Below are positions 1 to 9,229 of a stretch of DNA of 64,000 nt, piece after piece (within the stretch, counting starts at the first letter, position 1; each line of letters begins with the position of its first letter). The DNA comes from Caldora sp965222765 (GTDB lineage: Bacteria; Cyanobacteriota; Cyanobacteriia; Cyanobacteriales; Coleofasciculaceae): assembly GCA_965222765.1 (NCBI GenBank), contig CBDCVG010000092.1, positions 1 through 64,000 of the forward strand, read 5' to 3'. The notes beneath the pieces were generated by a model, which saw only the letters and a program-made list of their open reading frames with translations, did not search any database and was not told the origin of the DNA. The position numbers and the translations under genes are program-made.

Positions 1-1
1 A

Positions 2-2149
2 AATGGACAAGTCTTTTTGATTGAACCCAATGGTTTTTTGATCGCCACTTCAACAGAAGAAATTCCCTTTGAGCCGCAACCGCGCAGTAAGCTATCTGAA
101 AATGTGGATGTTCAGCATCGACGCTTATCTGCAACTCAAAGCCAAAATGAGATTACCCGTGCCACAACTAAGTACCTTCTGAACACCGAGCATTCACTGA
201 CTAATACTACCCAAGCCCAAGTTTTTGAGTTCTGGTTCAATTCAGAACGCTATTTAGGTCAAGTTATTCCGTTGCAAGGTGAGCTGAACTGGCTGATGGT
301 AACGGTTGTACCAGAGTCAGATTTTATGGCAGAAATTTATGCCAATACCAGAATTACAATCGTCCTGTGTCTGTTAGCTTTGTTTGCAGCAATTATTCTG
401 GGAGTTTTTACAGCACGTTGGATTACTCAGCCAATTTTGAAGTTAAACCAAGCAGCAAAAAGTCTGAGGGAGGATCAATGGGAGCAGGAAACGGAGCTAG
501 AGATCGATCGCCAAGATGAACTTGGAGAACTCGCTCAATCTTTTAGCAGCATGGCAACCCAACTAAAAGCTTCGTTTGCAACTCTAGAACAACGAGTAGC
601 AGAGAGAACTGTTGAACTTACTGAGTCGAATCAACAATTGGCTGTGGCAAAAGAAAAAGCAGAAGTGGCGAATCAAGCTAAAAGCACTTTTATTGCTAAC
701 ATGAGTCATGAATTACGCTCTCCACTGAATGCGATTTTGGGCTTTTCTCAATTGTTGAATCGTTCTTCCGACTTAACTTCCGAGCACCGAGATACTATTC
801 GCATTATCAACCAAAGTGGTGAGCATCTATTGACCTTGATCAATAATGTTTTAGACCTCTCCAAAATTGAAGCCGGAAGGACAACGCTCAATTCCCAAAA
901 TTTCGACCTCTGGAATTTGCTCGACCAAACTGTAGATATGTTTCATTTACGAGCAGAAAGTCAAGGTTTAGAATTGCTCTTTGAGCGAGAACCAGATGTC
1001 CCTCGTTATATTTGCACCGACTTACTAAAGTTACGCCAAGTTTTAATTAATCTACTCAACAATGCGCTTAAATTTACCAGTGAAGGTAGTGTTGCTTTAC
1101 GAGTGGGAATTGCGAATAGTCAATGGCTAATTGCTAATGGTAAAGAACAAGCAATCAGCAATGAACAATTAACCATTAGCAATCAGCACTTAGCAATTTC
1201 CTTTGAAGTCGAAGATACCGGTTCAGGTATTGCAGAGGAAGAGCTCAATCAGCTATTCCAAGCCTTCAGCCAAACCCAAACAGGAAAGAATACCCAAGAA
1301 GGGACAGGGTTAGGATTGGCAATTAGTCGTAATTTTGTGCGACTGATGGGTGGTGAAATCACGGTTACAAGTCAAGTGGACGTAGGCAGTAGCTTTACCT
1401 TTGAAATTCAAGCTTCCTTAGGAGATGCTACAATGGTACCCCCTCAAAAACCTAGCTCTAATATCCTTGCTCTTGCCCCTAACCAACCCTGCTATCGTAT
1501 TCTGATTGTTGATGACAAAGCAACCAATCGCCAACTCCTAGTTAAACTCCTCTCTCCTTTTAAATTGGGATTGCAGGAAGCTAGTAATGGTGAAGAAGCG
1601 ATCGCTATTTGGCAAGAGTGGGAACCTCATCTGATCTTTATGGATATGCGGATGCCTGTAATGGATGGCTATGAAGCAACTAAGCAGATTAAATCTACTA
1701 CCAGAGGTAAAACTACTGCTGTGATTGCCGTTACAGCCAGTGTTTTAGAGGAACAGAAGGCAGTTGTCCTCTCAGTTGGCTGCGATGGTTTTATCCATAA
1801 ACCTTTCCAGGAGACGGATATTTTTGAGACAATGAATAGGCACTTGGGAGTCCGTTATCTTTACGCAGATGATAGCAACAAAATCTACCAAAGAAAAAAA
1901 ATAACTTCTGCTGAACAGATGCTAGCAGTTCTAACTCCAGCCAACCTAGGAGTTCTGCCGAGGGATTTACTCTATAACCTAGAAGCAGCCGCCATTCGCT
2001 CAAAAATGACTCAGGTAAATAGCTTGATTGAGGAAATTCGTATTCTCAACGCTTCTTTAGCAGATGCTCTGGCAATTTTAGCTCATCGTTTTAAATATAA
2101 TCTCATTGCAACTCTGATTCAGCAAGCTACACGGTGTAATGAACAATGA
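2..2149 (+). CDS. Hybrid sensor histidine kinase (5' end outside window)
   Basis: A membrane-bound hybrid histidine kinase that would autophosphorylate on His and pass the phosphate to its own receiver. The frame is open to the window edge, so the true start lies upstream. In order: the end of a periplasmic sensor region resembling a dCache domain; one TM helix (nt 350-420); HAMP; a coiled coil; HisKA with the phospho-His in MSHELRSPL (codon at about nt 707); HATPase_c with N box and DTGSGI / GTGLGL G boxes; a receiver with the Asp in FMDMRMP (about nt 1643); and a C-terminal helical tail of HPt-like character. About 28 residues of heptamer-derived sequence sit between N box and G1 box. It overlaps the next gene by ATGA, so the two are translationally coupled. 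The ligand is unknown. Confidence 0.93.
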   Translation, partial: NGQVFLIEPNGFLIATSTEEIPFEPQPRSKLSENVDVQHRRLSATQSQNEITRATTKYLLNTEHSLTNTTQAQVFEFWFNSERYLGQVIPLQGELNWLMVTVVPESDFMAEIYANTRITIVLCLLALFAAIILGVFTARWITQPILKLNQAAKSLREDQWEQETELEIDRQDELGELAQSFSSMATQLKASFATLEQRVAERTVELTESNQQLAVAKEKAEVANQAKSTFIANMSHELRSPLNAILGFSQLLNRSSDLTSEHRDTIRIINQSGEHLLTLINNVLDLSKIEAGRTTLNSQNFDLWNLLDQTVDMFHLRAESQGLELLFEREPDVPRYICTDLLKLRQVLINLLNNALKFTSEGSVALRVGIANSQWLIANGKEQAISNEQLTISNQHLAISFEVEDTGSGIAEEELNQLFQAFSQTQTGKNTQEGTGLGLAISRNFVRLMGGEITVTSQVDVGSSFTFEIQASLGDATMVPPQKPSSNILALAPNQPCYRILIVDDKATNRQLLVKLLSPFKLGLQEASNGEEAIAIWQEWEPHLIFMDMRMPVMDGYEATKQIKSTTRGKTTAVIAVTASVLEEQKAVVLSVGCDGFIHKPFQETDIFETMNRHLGVRYLYADDSNKIYQRKKITSAEQMLAVLTPANLGVLPRDLLYNLEAAAIRSKMTQVNSLIEEIRILNASLADALAILAHRFKYNLIATLIQQATRCNEQ
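1110..1198 (+). repeat. Heptamer-derived insertion inside kinase ATPase domain
   Basis: The DNA reads as degenerate copies of heptamers such as GCTAATG, AATCAGC and AACCATT, like the intergenic arrays at 7.7 and 10.5 kb. It is translated in frame as IANSQWLIANGKEQ followed by ISNEQLTISNQHLAIS. It lies between the N box and the DTGSGI box, where homologues normally have a short strand-turn. The frame stays open and the flanking kinase motifs are intact. Confidence 0.7.
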
Positions 2150-4053
2150 ACAATTATCATTCCCCAGAGACAATTTTAATTGTAGATGATAGCGAAGACA
2201 ATTTACACCTGTTAACCGAGTTGCTAACAGAGAATGAGTACGAGGTTAGACCTACGCTGGATGGTGAATCAGCAATCGTTGCCGCCTTAGCAGAACCTCC
2301 TGACTTAATTTTACTAGATATTCTTATGCCTGGTATAGATGGCTATGAAGTCTGCCAACAATTAAAAGCCGATGAACGGACTAAAGAAATTCCAATCATT
2401 TTCCTGACTGCCTTGTATGAAGTATGTGACAAAGTCAAAGGCTTTTCCCTAGGTGCGATGGACTATATCACCAAACCGTTTCAAACTGAAGAAGTAATTG
2501 CCAGAATTGAAGTACAACTAACCAACCAAAGGCTGAGAAAACAGCTACAAGAACAAAATCGACGATTGCAACAAGAAATAGAAATTCGCACTGCTGCAGA
2601 GGAAGCTCTGAAAAAAAGTGAAGAACGCTGGCAGTTAGTTCTGCGGAGCACGGGAGATGGTATCTTCGATTGGAACATACAAACTGGGGAAGCTTTCATC
2701 TCAACAGAACTCAAGCAGATGCAGGGTTTTGCCGAAGAGGAATTAGCAAACAACTATGAGGCATGGTGCAATCTCATTCATCCTGAAGATCTTGAAGAGA
2801 CTTTAGCTGCACTCACCGCTCACCTCAAACGCCAAACTCCTCAATATCAAATGGAATATCGCCTACGCTGTAAAGATGGTAGTTACAAATGGATTCTGGC
2901 ACGGGGGCAAGCACAGTGGGATGAACAGGGAAATCCTATTCGCATGGTTGGCTCCCATAAGAATATTAGCGATCGCAAACAAGCACAACAAGCACTAGAG
3001 TCTTCAGAAACCCGACAAAGAGAAAAAGCCAAGCAGCTAGAGTTAACCCTAGCCGAATTGAAAAGTACTCAAGCTCAACTGATTCAATCGGAAAAAATGT
3101 CGAGTCTGGGGGAGATGATCGCAGGAATTGCCCACGAAATCAACAACCCTACTAGCTTTATCTCTGGCAATATCGAGTTTGCCCGTCAATATTTCCAAGA
3201 CTTGATGCACCTAGTTGAACTCTACGAGCAAGCTTACCCCCATCCCACAGCCAAAATTCAGGAGTATGGGGAGGAGATGGAGTTGGATTTTCTCAAGGAA
3301 GATTGGCAAAAACTAACGAACTCGATGGAAATAGGAGCCAAGCGTATTTCTGAGATTGTGCGATCGCTAGGAATATTTTCCAGACAAAATGAATCTAAGC
3401 TAAAACCTTTAGATATCCACAAAGACATTGATAACACCCTACTAATATTAAAACACCGACTTAAGCCAACAGGTAAGGCAGGGGGGATTAAGGTAATTAA
3501 AAACTATGGTCAACTGCCAAAAATTACTTGTTATGCTAGTCAGTTAAATCAAGTGTTTATGAACATTTTGGCTAATGCTATTGATGCTCTAGAAAATCAA
3601 AATAACCCACGGGTAATTACCATCAGCACCTATGTGACTAAGCAATTCAATTTTCAAAATTCAAAATTTGTCAGACTAAGTCCCCCTCCAATTTCACGTA
3701 GTTTAGCATTGGCATCTACTCTTGCCTCATCCAAGCACAGCATTTCCCGAGGGTATTGCTACACAAACAAAATTCAAAATCATCAAACTGAAGATACTCA
3801 AGATTTGCAAAAATTATCATACCAAGATCCTGAATTTCTCGTCATTCGGATTGCCGATAATGGTCATGGGATGAACAAGGAAGTGCAACAGAAGATATTT
3901 GATCCATTTTTTACTACTAAACCTGTGGGAAGTGGTACAGGATTGGGACTATCTATTAGCTACCAGATTATTGTAGAAAAACATGGTGGTGAACTCAGTT
4001 GTATTTCGACTCCAGGACAAGGTACAGAGTTTATTGTCAAGATTCCTACATAA
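2146..4053 (+). CDS. Receiver-PAS histidine kinase
   Basis: A soluble kinase with an N-terminal receiver (residues 8-120, phospho-Asp about D58 in LILLDILMPG), a coiled coil, a PAS domain (about 160-275), a second coiled coil, HisKA with H330 in GIAHEINNP, and HATPase_c with N box (NILANAIDAL), DNGHGM and GTGLGL motifs. The AHEINNP-type HisKA is common in cyanobacterial kinases that follow a receiver. It overlaps the upstream hybrid kinase by 4 bp, so it probably acts in the same phosphorelay. An unusual low-complexity stretch of about 55 residues separates N box and G1 box (nt 3635-3830), beginning with sequence derived from AATTCAAAATT-type repeats. The downstream target is not visible here. 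Confidence 0.93.
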   Translation: MNNYHSPETILIVDDSEDNLHLLTELLTENEYEVRPTLDGESAIVAALAEPPDLILLDILMPGIDGYEVCQQLKADERTKEIPIIFLTALYEVCDKVKGFSLGAMDYITKPFQTEEVIARIEVQLTNQRLRKQLQEQNRRLQQEIEIRTAAEEALKKSEERWQLVLRSTGDGIFDWNIQTGEAFISTELKQMQGFAEEELANNYEAWCNLIHPEDLEETLAALTAHLKRQTPQYQMEYRLRCKDGSYKWILARGQAQWDEQGNPIRMVGSHKNISDRKQAQQALESSETRQREKAKQLELTLAELKSTQAQLIQSEKMSSLGEMIAGIAHEINNPTSFISGNIEFARQYFQDLMHLVELYEQAYPHPTAKIQEYGEEMELDFLKEDWQKLTNSMEIGAKRISEIVRSLGIFSRQNESKLKPLDIHKDIDNTLLILKHRLKPTGKAGGIKVIKNYGQLPKITCYASQLNQVFMNILANAIDALENQNNPRVITISTYVTKQFNFQNSKFVRLSPPPISRSLALASTLASSKHSISRGYCYTNKIQNHQTEDTQDLQKLSYQDPEFLVIRIADNGHGMNKEVQQKIFDPFFTTKPVGSGTGLGLSISYQIIVEKHGGELSCISTPGQGTEFIVKIPT

Positions 4054-4112
4054 TTGATAATTGATAATTGATAATTGATAATTGATAATTGATAATTGAT
4101 AATTGATAATTG
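4054..4112. repeat. Tandem heptamer array (ATTGATA)n
   Basis: About eight near-perfect copies of the 7-bp unit ATTGATA fill the whole gap between the convergent kinase and glycosyltransferase genes and reach to within one base of the latter's stop codon. This matches the short tandemly repeated repetitive (STRR) sequences known in cyanobacteria. Confidence 0.9.
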
Positions 4113-4113
4113 T

Positions 4114-6123
4114 TCATTGCCACAGAGCTTCTTTGGAAACCCGAAGGAGTTGATAAATACCAGCAGCGCCTAATTTATCATATTCATCAGGTTGTAGTTG
4201 ACCTACTATCAGCTTTTTTGAACGATTTAAAATCAGAACAGAGGGGGGAGTTGGTTGAGTCTTGGCTATTTGTTGAATGTGGGCAATTGCCATTTCATCG
4301 AAGCGAAAGTAAGTTACTAATCTCTGGGTATAGAAAGTGACACTAGGCTTTTGAAAACCAATCATGATCAGTTCTTCTCCAGGTTGCTGTACCTGAGTAA
4401 CAAGTTGGGAAAGTTCTCGCAGAGGTTCCTGACGCACTTCATCTAGCAGGAAAGAAGCTGGTGTGATAACAAAGATTAAAAATGCCACAAATCCGACAAA
4501 ATTTGCACTCCACAGCCAACGCCAACGACATCGCTTTAGCAACAACAGTGCCACTACGACGGCAGTTAGCCACCAAATAAAACTACCTTGCAAAGTTAAA
4601 CCTGACTGTTGAAGTATCTCAGATAAGTTGGGTACAGCTGGATCATAGCCAATTAGGCCAGGACTATATAAAATAACACCAGCCAGGGCTAGCAACAATA
4701 GTAAGTTGAACACCCCACTCAGTAACAGAGGCAGTGAGCGAGTTTTTCCCTTAGCTCCACTATTTAGAAACGGGGTTTCTGGTGAGGAAGACAAGGAAAT
4801 ATCAGCATTTTCCCCCAAGAAACCGGTTTTCTTTGCCGAAGCTCTAGTAATTTCTTCACTCCACAACAGAGCTATCATAATAGCCGCAGCAGGTAGCAGG
4901 GGTAGAACATAACTGGGTAGCTTGGTTACGGCAATGGAAAAGAAACCAAAGATGCCGACAAACCAAAATAGGGCAAATAAACCCAAATGAGTGGAACGGG
5001 GAGAGGAGCGCCACCGTTTTCGCTGCCAAAACCGTAGCCTTGCGATCGCTATTGGTAAGTATACAGACCAGGGGATGAAACCGACTAGTACTATAAGGAA
5101 GTAGAAATACCAAGGAGCAGAATGACCATTGACAACGTCAGTGAAGCGTTGGATATTATGATAGCCAAAAAACGAGTCAATGTAGGCTTTGCCGTTAGCT
5201 GCGATTACCAATCCATACCAAGGCAGTGTTAGAGCTAAAATCAGCAAGATACCTCTAACAACCTGCATCTCTCGTAGAACTTCTCGCAATTTGCCTAGAT
5301 AAACAAGAAAAGCTCCAATAATTATCCCTGGTAGTACAATGCCTACTGGTCCTTTAGCAAGAATAGCTAAGGCAATTAGGAAGTAAAAAGCTAGATACCA
5401 ACTCCAAGAGGAGATGGGGAGATAGGGAGATGGGAGGATGGGGAGATGAAGGGATGAGGGAGAGAAATTATCTTTTGCTTCCTGAAGTTCTTGTTCTTTT
5501 TGCGCATATCCTAGGAAAAAAGCTAGGAGTGCTGTACCCATACAGCCGCTGAGTAGCATATCTGAGACACCGGTTCTCGCCCAAACGATGGTTTGAGGAT
5601 TTAAGGCAATCATCGCTGAACCTATCCCAGCAGCTAGCCATAATTGGCGTTGGAGATTGGGAACTTTAGTCTGGTTGTATTTACTAGAATCCTCTGGGGG
5701 AACCACAACAGCGGGACGGGATACCCCATAATATCGCAAAGTATAGAAACCCAAAACCATTAATGCGATCGCAGCTAGGGCTGAAGGGAGTCGTACTGCC
5801 CATTCGTTCACACCAATCAGTTTATAACCAATAGCCATCAACCAGTAGACCAATGGCGGTTTATCAAAACGAGTCTCACCATTAAAATAGGGTGTAATCC
5901 AGTCTCCCGTCACTGTCATTTGGCGAGCCGCTTCTGCAAACAGAGGTTCAGTCTCATCTACTAAACCTGTACTTCCCAAGTTCCACAAAAAAGCTAACCA
6001 GCCAATCAGTAACAACCAGAGTATAGACAAACTCCAAGTCAGAGTTGGCTGCTTTTCAAAAGACTGCCACCAATGGGTACTTACTTTGTTTAGTCTCAAC
6101 TTCATTCTACTCACACCACTCAC
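4114..6123 (-). CDS. GT39/ArnT-like membrane glycosyltransferase
   Basis: A polytopic membrane protein of 669 residues with many hydrophobic segments and an N-terminal loop motif LVDETEP (D56/E57) followed by FDKPPLVYW. This is the signature of the PMT/ArnT (GT39, PF13231-like) family, which transfers a sugar from a polyprenyl-phosphate donor to a lipid or protein at the outer face of the plasma membrane. A heptamer-derived Pro-rich stretch (SLHLPILPSPYLPISS, about residues 224-239) interrupts a loop between TM segments. Translation could begin at the first Met or at Met7 (MKLRLN). It is convergent with the kinase pair and stands alone. The sugar and acceptor cannot be read from the sequence. 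Confidence 0.88.
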   Translation of the reverse strand: MSGVSRMKLRLNKVSTHWWQSFEKQPTLTWSLSILWLLLIGWLAFLWNLGSTGLVDETEPLFAEAARQMTVTGDWITPYFNGETRFDKPPLVYWLMAIGYKLIGVNEWAVRLPSALAAIALMVLGFYTLRYYGVSRPAVVVPPEDSSKYNQTKVPNLQRQLWLAAGIGSAMIALNPQTIVWARTGVSDMLLSGCMGTALLAFFLGYAQKEQELQEAKDNFSPSSLHLPILPSPYLPISSWSWYLAFYFLIALAILAKGPVGIVLPGIIIGAFLVYLGKLREVLREMQVVRGILLILALTLPWYGLVIAANGKAYIDSFFGYHNIQRFTDVVNGHSAPWYFYFLIVLVGFIPWSVYLPIAIARLRFWQRKRWRSSPRSTHLGLFALFWFVGIFGFFSIAVTKLPSYVLPLLPAAAIMIALLWSEEITRASAKKTGFLGENADISLSSSPETPFLNSGAKGKTRSLPLLLSGVFNLLLLLALAGVILYSPGLIGYDPAVPNLSEILQQSGLTLQGSFIWWLTAVVVALLLLKRCRWRWLWSANFVGFVAFLIFVITPASFLLDEVRQEPLRELSQLVTQVQQPGEELIMIGFQKPSVTFYTQRLVTYFRFDEMAIAHIQQIAKTQPTPPSVLILNRSKKLIVGQLQPDEYDKLGAAGIYQLLRVSKEALWQ

Positions 6124-6265
6124 ACGAGTCCTTTAATGACACGCAGCATTAAAGGAAGTTTTCCCAGACCTTAATGTATGATGACTGTGAGTCTATTGAC
6201 CAGTTCCCATTAGACCTCTGCAGAAATTGGGTTTTCACCTCAACCGGATCAAAGTTTCAGTACCG

Positions 6266-6395
6266 TAGTGGCACGACTAAAAAGGTAGGTTGGGTGTAAC
6301 GAAGTGAAACCCAACAGAATATACGCCGGTGTTGGGTTACGCTATCGCTCCACCCAACCTACTTATTCCCTTATTTTAGGTGTGTCGCGCTACTA
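6266..6395. mobile_element. MITE-like palindromic element, copy 1
   Basis: About 130 bp bounded by imperfect terminal inverted repeats (TAGTGGCACGACTAAAA and TTTTAGGTGTGTCGCGCTA). The interior contains GTAGGTTGGGTG facing CACCCAACCTAC, and AAACCCAACA facing TGTTGGGTTA. Related copies occur at 26.9, 41.0 and 46.2 kb. No transposase is encoded, so it would have to move using a transposase encoded elsewhere. Confidence 0.75.
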
Positions 6396-6468
6396 GTTTT
6401 TGGGTAATCATCACTGAGAATATAACTGAATATAATTACTTGTTTATACATTGAGTATACTATAACCA

Positions 6469-6562
6469 TTGTGGAACTGGCATCTTGCCAGTTAAGCATC
6501 TTACCAGTTACCAAAGTTATTATTTGACTCAGATGGAGACAGGCCCGAAGCCTGTTCCACAA
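6469..6562. repeat. Inverted-repeat element with TTGTGGAAC ends
   Basis: The ends TTGTGGAAC (6469-6477) and GTTCCACAA (6554-6562) are exact inverted repeats. Internal hairpins ACTGGCATCTTGCCAGT and AGGCCCGAAGCCT lie next to them. It is a small non-coding palindromic repeat upstream of pheS. Confidence 0.6.
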
Positions 6563-6626
6563 GTCGGTAAACTGACATAATGTGATTGATAACAGATAAT
6601 TTGGTAATACTTTTTCCATACGTAGC

Positions 6627-7631
6627 ATGACCAATTCTGGCAATGACCTTGAGAGCAAATTAGCCGCACTCAAAGAAGACGCGACCCGAGCGATCGCTTC
6701 TGTTGATACCCTAGAAGAATTAGAACAGTTGCGCGTCAGCTACCTTGGCAAGAAGGGACAGCTGTCTCAAGTATTGCGGGGTATGGGTAAGCTTTCCTCG
6801 GAAGAAAGACCCCGTATTGGTGCTTTAGCAAACGAAGTCAAAGAAGCTCTGCAAAAGAATCTAGAAAGCAAGCGCCAAGAGTTGCAAGCTGCTCAGATTC
6901 AGGCACAATTAGAAGCCGAAACCCTTGATGTTACGATGCCGGGGATTTATCGACCCCAAGGTAAAATCCATCCGATTAACAGTACCATTGACCGGATTTT
7001 GGATATCTTTATTGGTCTAGGTTACACCGTCGCCACTGGTCCGGAGATGGAGACGGATTATTATAACTTCGAGGCGCTGAATTTTTTGCCGGATCACCCA
7101 GCCCGTGATATGCAGGATACGATGTATCTTCCTGACGGCAATTTATTACGCACCCATACTTCCAATGTGCAAATTCGTTACATGGAAGAGCATGAACCGC
7201 CGATTCGGATCATAGCACCTGGTCGTTGTTACCGAAGGGATACAGTAGATGCTACTCACGCTGCCGTCTTTCATCAGATAGAAATTTTGGCGGTGGATGA
7301 AGGGATCACCTTTAGTGATCTTAAAGGCACTATTAAAGTATTTTTTGAGGAATTGTTTGGTGAGGAATTACCAGTACGTTTCCGAGCCAGTTATTTCCCT
7401 TTCACAGAACCTTCGGCAGAAGTCGATGTGCAGTGGAAAGGTAAATGGTTAGAAGGACTTGGCTGTGGTATGGTTGACCCCAATGTCTTGAAAGCAGTAG
7501 GTTACGATCCTGAAATTTATACTGGCTTCGCTGCCGGTTTTGGGGTTGAGCGCTTTGCCATGGTATTGCATCAGATTGATGATATCCGCCGGTTGTACAA
7601 CAGTGATTTGCGCTTTTTGCAGCAATTTTAA
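6627..7631 (+). CDS. pheS: Phenylalanyl-tRNA synthetase alpha subunit
   Basis: The catalytic subunit of the (alpha-beta)2 phenylalanyl-tRNA synthetase, which charges tRNA-Phe in the cytoplasm. At 334 residues it is the usual bacterial length. It has an N-terminal coiled-coil arm with SYLGKKGQLSQVLRGMGKLS, class II motif 2 (RCYRRDTVDATHAAVFHQ) and motif 3 (AAGFGVERFAMVLHQ). The ATG start gives a normal N-terminus. pheT is not adjacent, as in many cyanobacteria. A HIP1 octamer lies near the start of the gene (about nt 6690). Confidence 0.98.
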   Translation: MTNSGNDLESKLAALKEDATRAIASVDTLEELEQLRVSYLGKKGQLSQVLRGMGKLSSEERPRIGALANEVKEALQKNLESKRQELQAAQIQAQLEAETLDVTMPGIYRPQGKIHPINSTIDRILDIFIGLGYTVATGPEMETDYYNFEALNFLPDHPARDMQDTMYLPDGNLLRTHTSNVQIRYMEEHEPPIRIIAPGRCYRRDTVDATHAAVFHQIEILAVDEGITFSDLKGTIKVFFEELFGEELPVRFRASYFPFTEPSAEVDVQWKGKWLEGLGCGMVDPNVLKAVGYDPEIYTGFAAGFGVERFAMVLHQIDDIRRLYNSDLRFLQQF

Positions 7632-7710
7632 GATTGGTTAATTGTTACAGCATCACGAATTACGCAAAGCCTCTTTCCTCCTGCCTCCTACCAGAGTGTT
7701 TTGTCAGAGA

Positions 7711-7800
7711 TTAGCAATTAACCATTAACTATTAACCATTAGCCATTAACCATTAACCATTAACCATTAACCATTAACCATTAGCCATTAGCCATTAACT
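7711..7800. repeat. Tandem heptamer array (CCATTAA)n
   Basis: More than ten copies of the 7-bp unit CCATTAA, with CCATTAG variants, lie between pheS and the DNA methyltransferase and end about 20 bp before the GTG start. It is an STRR-type array. Confidence 0.9.
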
Positions 7801-7819
7801 CTTCAGTGTTTCTTAAAGA

Positions 7820-9100
7820 GTGTTTGCCCTAAAATTTATTGATTTATTTGCTGGGATAGGCGGTATTAGACTAGGTTTTGAACAAGCCATGCAAGCCCTT
7901 GGCATTCCTAGCAAATGTGTATTCACGTCAGAAATTGATACTAAAGCCTGTGAAACCTACACACTGAATTTTAATGAGCAACCTCACGGTGATATTGCCA
8001 AATATAGTAATGAGATTCCAGAATTTGATTTCTTGTTAGCTGGATTTCCCTGCCAACCATTTTCTTATGCAGGTAAACGGGAGGGATTTGGTGATACGAG
8101 AGGTACTCTTTTTTTTGAAGTTGAAAAGATACTAAAGCAGTATAAGCCACGGGGCATATTCCTGGAAAATGTTAGAGGATTAGTTTCCCATGATCATGGG
8201 AGAACACTCCAAACTATTCTTCATTCACTTGAGGAACTAGGCTACTCAACCTCCTATGTTCTGTGTAATAGCAGCAATTTTAGTGTCCCTCAAAACAGAG
8301 TAAGAATCTACATTCTTGGTATACTGGAGCACGAGATACAATCAACTATCTCAAGTGATCTTGGTTCTGCTGATTCCCATGCATTCAAAAAAGGTCACAA
8401 TCAACTTAATTTATTTAGCGCAACATATCCCCATCGTGTAGTTAGAGATATACTGGAAGCCTATGTTGATCATCGCTACCATTGCAGTAGAGATTTTATC
8501 AGAAGGCTTGATAAAGTTGTACAGGGAGATTTCGAGCAACTACACGGCAAGCGTTTAATTGATACCAGAGGCGGTAACTCAATTCATTCATGGGATTTAG
8601 GCATCAAAGGAGAATGTTCTAAATTAGAACGTCAATTCATGGATGCCTTGATTATGAATAGAAGAAAAAAAATATTTGGCATACACCAAGATGGGAAAAT
8701 GCTGACGAAGCAGCAGATAAAAACCTTTTTCGATATTCCTAATCTAGAGCAGTTGATTCAGGGACTTATACAAAAAGGTTATTTGAAATGTGTGGACGAA
8801 AAATACAATCCAGTGTGTGGGAATATGTCTTTTGAAGTATTCAAATTCTTAGATCCAGATAGTATCTCGATTACGCTCACTTCATCAGACACTCACAAAT
8901 TGGGTGTAGTGCAACAGAGCATACCACGGCGCATTACCCCAAGAGAAGCGGCAAGATTACAAGGTTTTCCTGATAATTTTGTTCTACATCCAAACGATAG
9001 TGCAACATACAAGCAAATGGGAAATGCTGTTTCAGTGCCAGCTGTTAAGGCGGTATTGCAAGATATGTTTCAACAGAATGCTAAGGCATTAATTACTTGA
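7820..9100 (+). CDS. DNA (cytosine-5) methyltransferase, orphan
   Basis: Transfers a methyl group from SAM to C5 of cytosine in a specific DNA site. Motifs: I (IDLFAGIGGIRLGF, residues 7-20), IV with catalytic Cys78 (GFPCQPFS), VI (ENV, 116-118), VIII (PQNRVRIY, about 157-164), IX (RRITPREAARLQGFP) and X (QMGNAVSVPAV). The segment between VIII and IX (about residues 170-365) is the target-recognition region and includes an extra helical part. The start is GTG. No restriction endonuclease gene is adjacent, so it appears to be an orphan. I saw no HIP1 octamer in this gene. Cyanobacteria often carry an orphan C5 enzyme for CGATCG, the core of HIP1; whether this is it cannot be read from the sequence. 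Confidence 0.93.
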   Translation: MFALKFIDLFAGIGGIRLGFEQAMQALGIPSKCVFTSEIDTKACETYTLNFNEQPHGDIAKYSNEIPEFDFLLAGFPCQPFSYAGKREGFGDTRGTLFFEVEKILKQYKPRGIFLENVRGLVSHDHGRTLQTILHSLEELGYSTSYVLCNSSNFSVPQNRVRIYILGILEHEIQSTISSDLGSADSHAFKKGHNQLNLFSATYPHRVVRDILEAYVDHRYHCSRDFIRRLDKVVQGDFEQLHGKRLIDTRGGNSIHSWDLGIKGECSKLERQFMDALIMNRRKKIFGIHQDGKMLTKQQIKTFFDIPNLEQLIQGLIQKGYLKCVDEKYNPVCGNMSFEVFKFLDPDSISITLTSSDTHKLGVVQQSIPRRITPREAARLQGFPDNFVLHPNDSATYKQMGNAVSVPAVKAVLQDMFQQNAKALIT

Positions 9101-9229
9101 TAGCGTCTTATATATTAAGAAGGCAGGAGGGAAGGAAATTAAAGCTTGTACCATTATCGCGAGGTAGTTGGCAATCACGGCTCGAGGTATTCTGAGAAAA
9201 CCGGTTTCTCATGAGAACAACAACGAAAT

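Larger units (their letters stand above)
6124..6626. other. Gene-free 503-bp spacer made of repeat elements
   Basis: Two repeat elements (described separately) occupy most of this spacer. A fragment at 6211-6230 (TTAGACCTCTGCAGAAATTG) resembles the end of a cyanobacterial insertion sequence. No coding region is convincing. The start of pheS follows directly. Confidence 0.6.
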
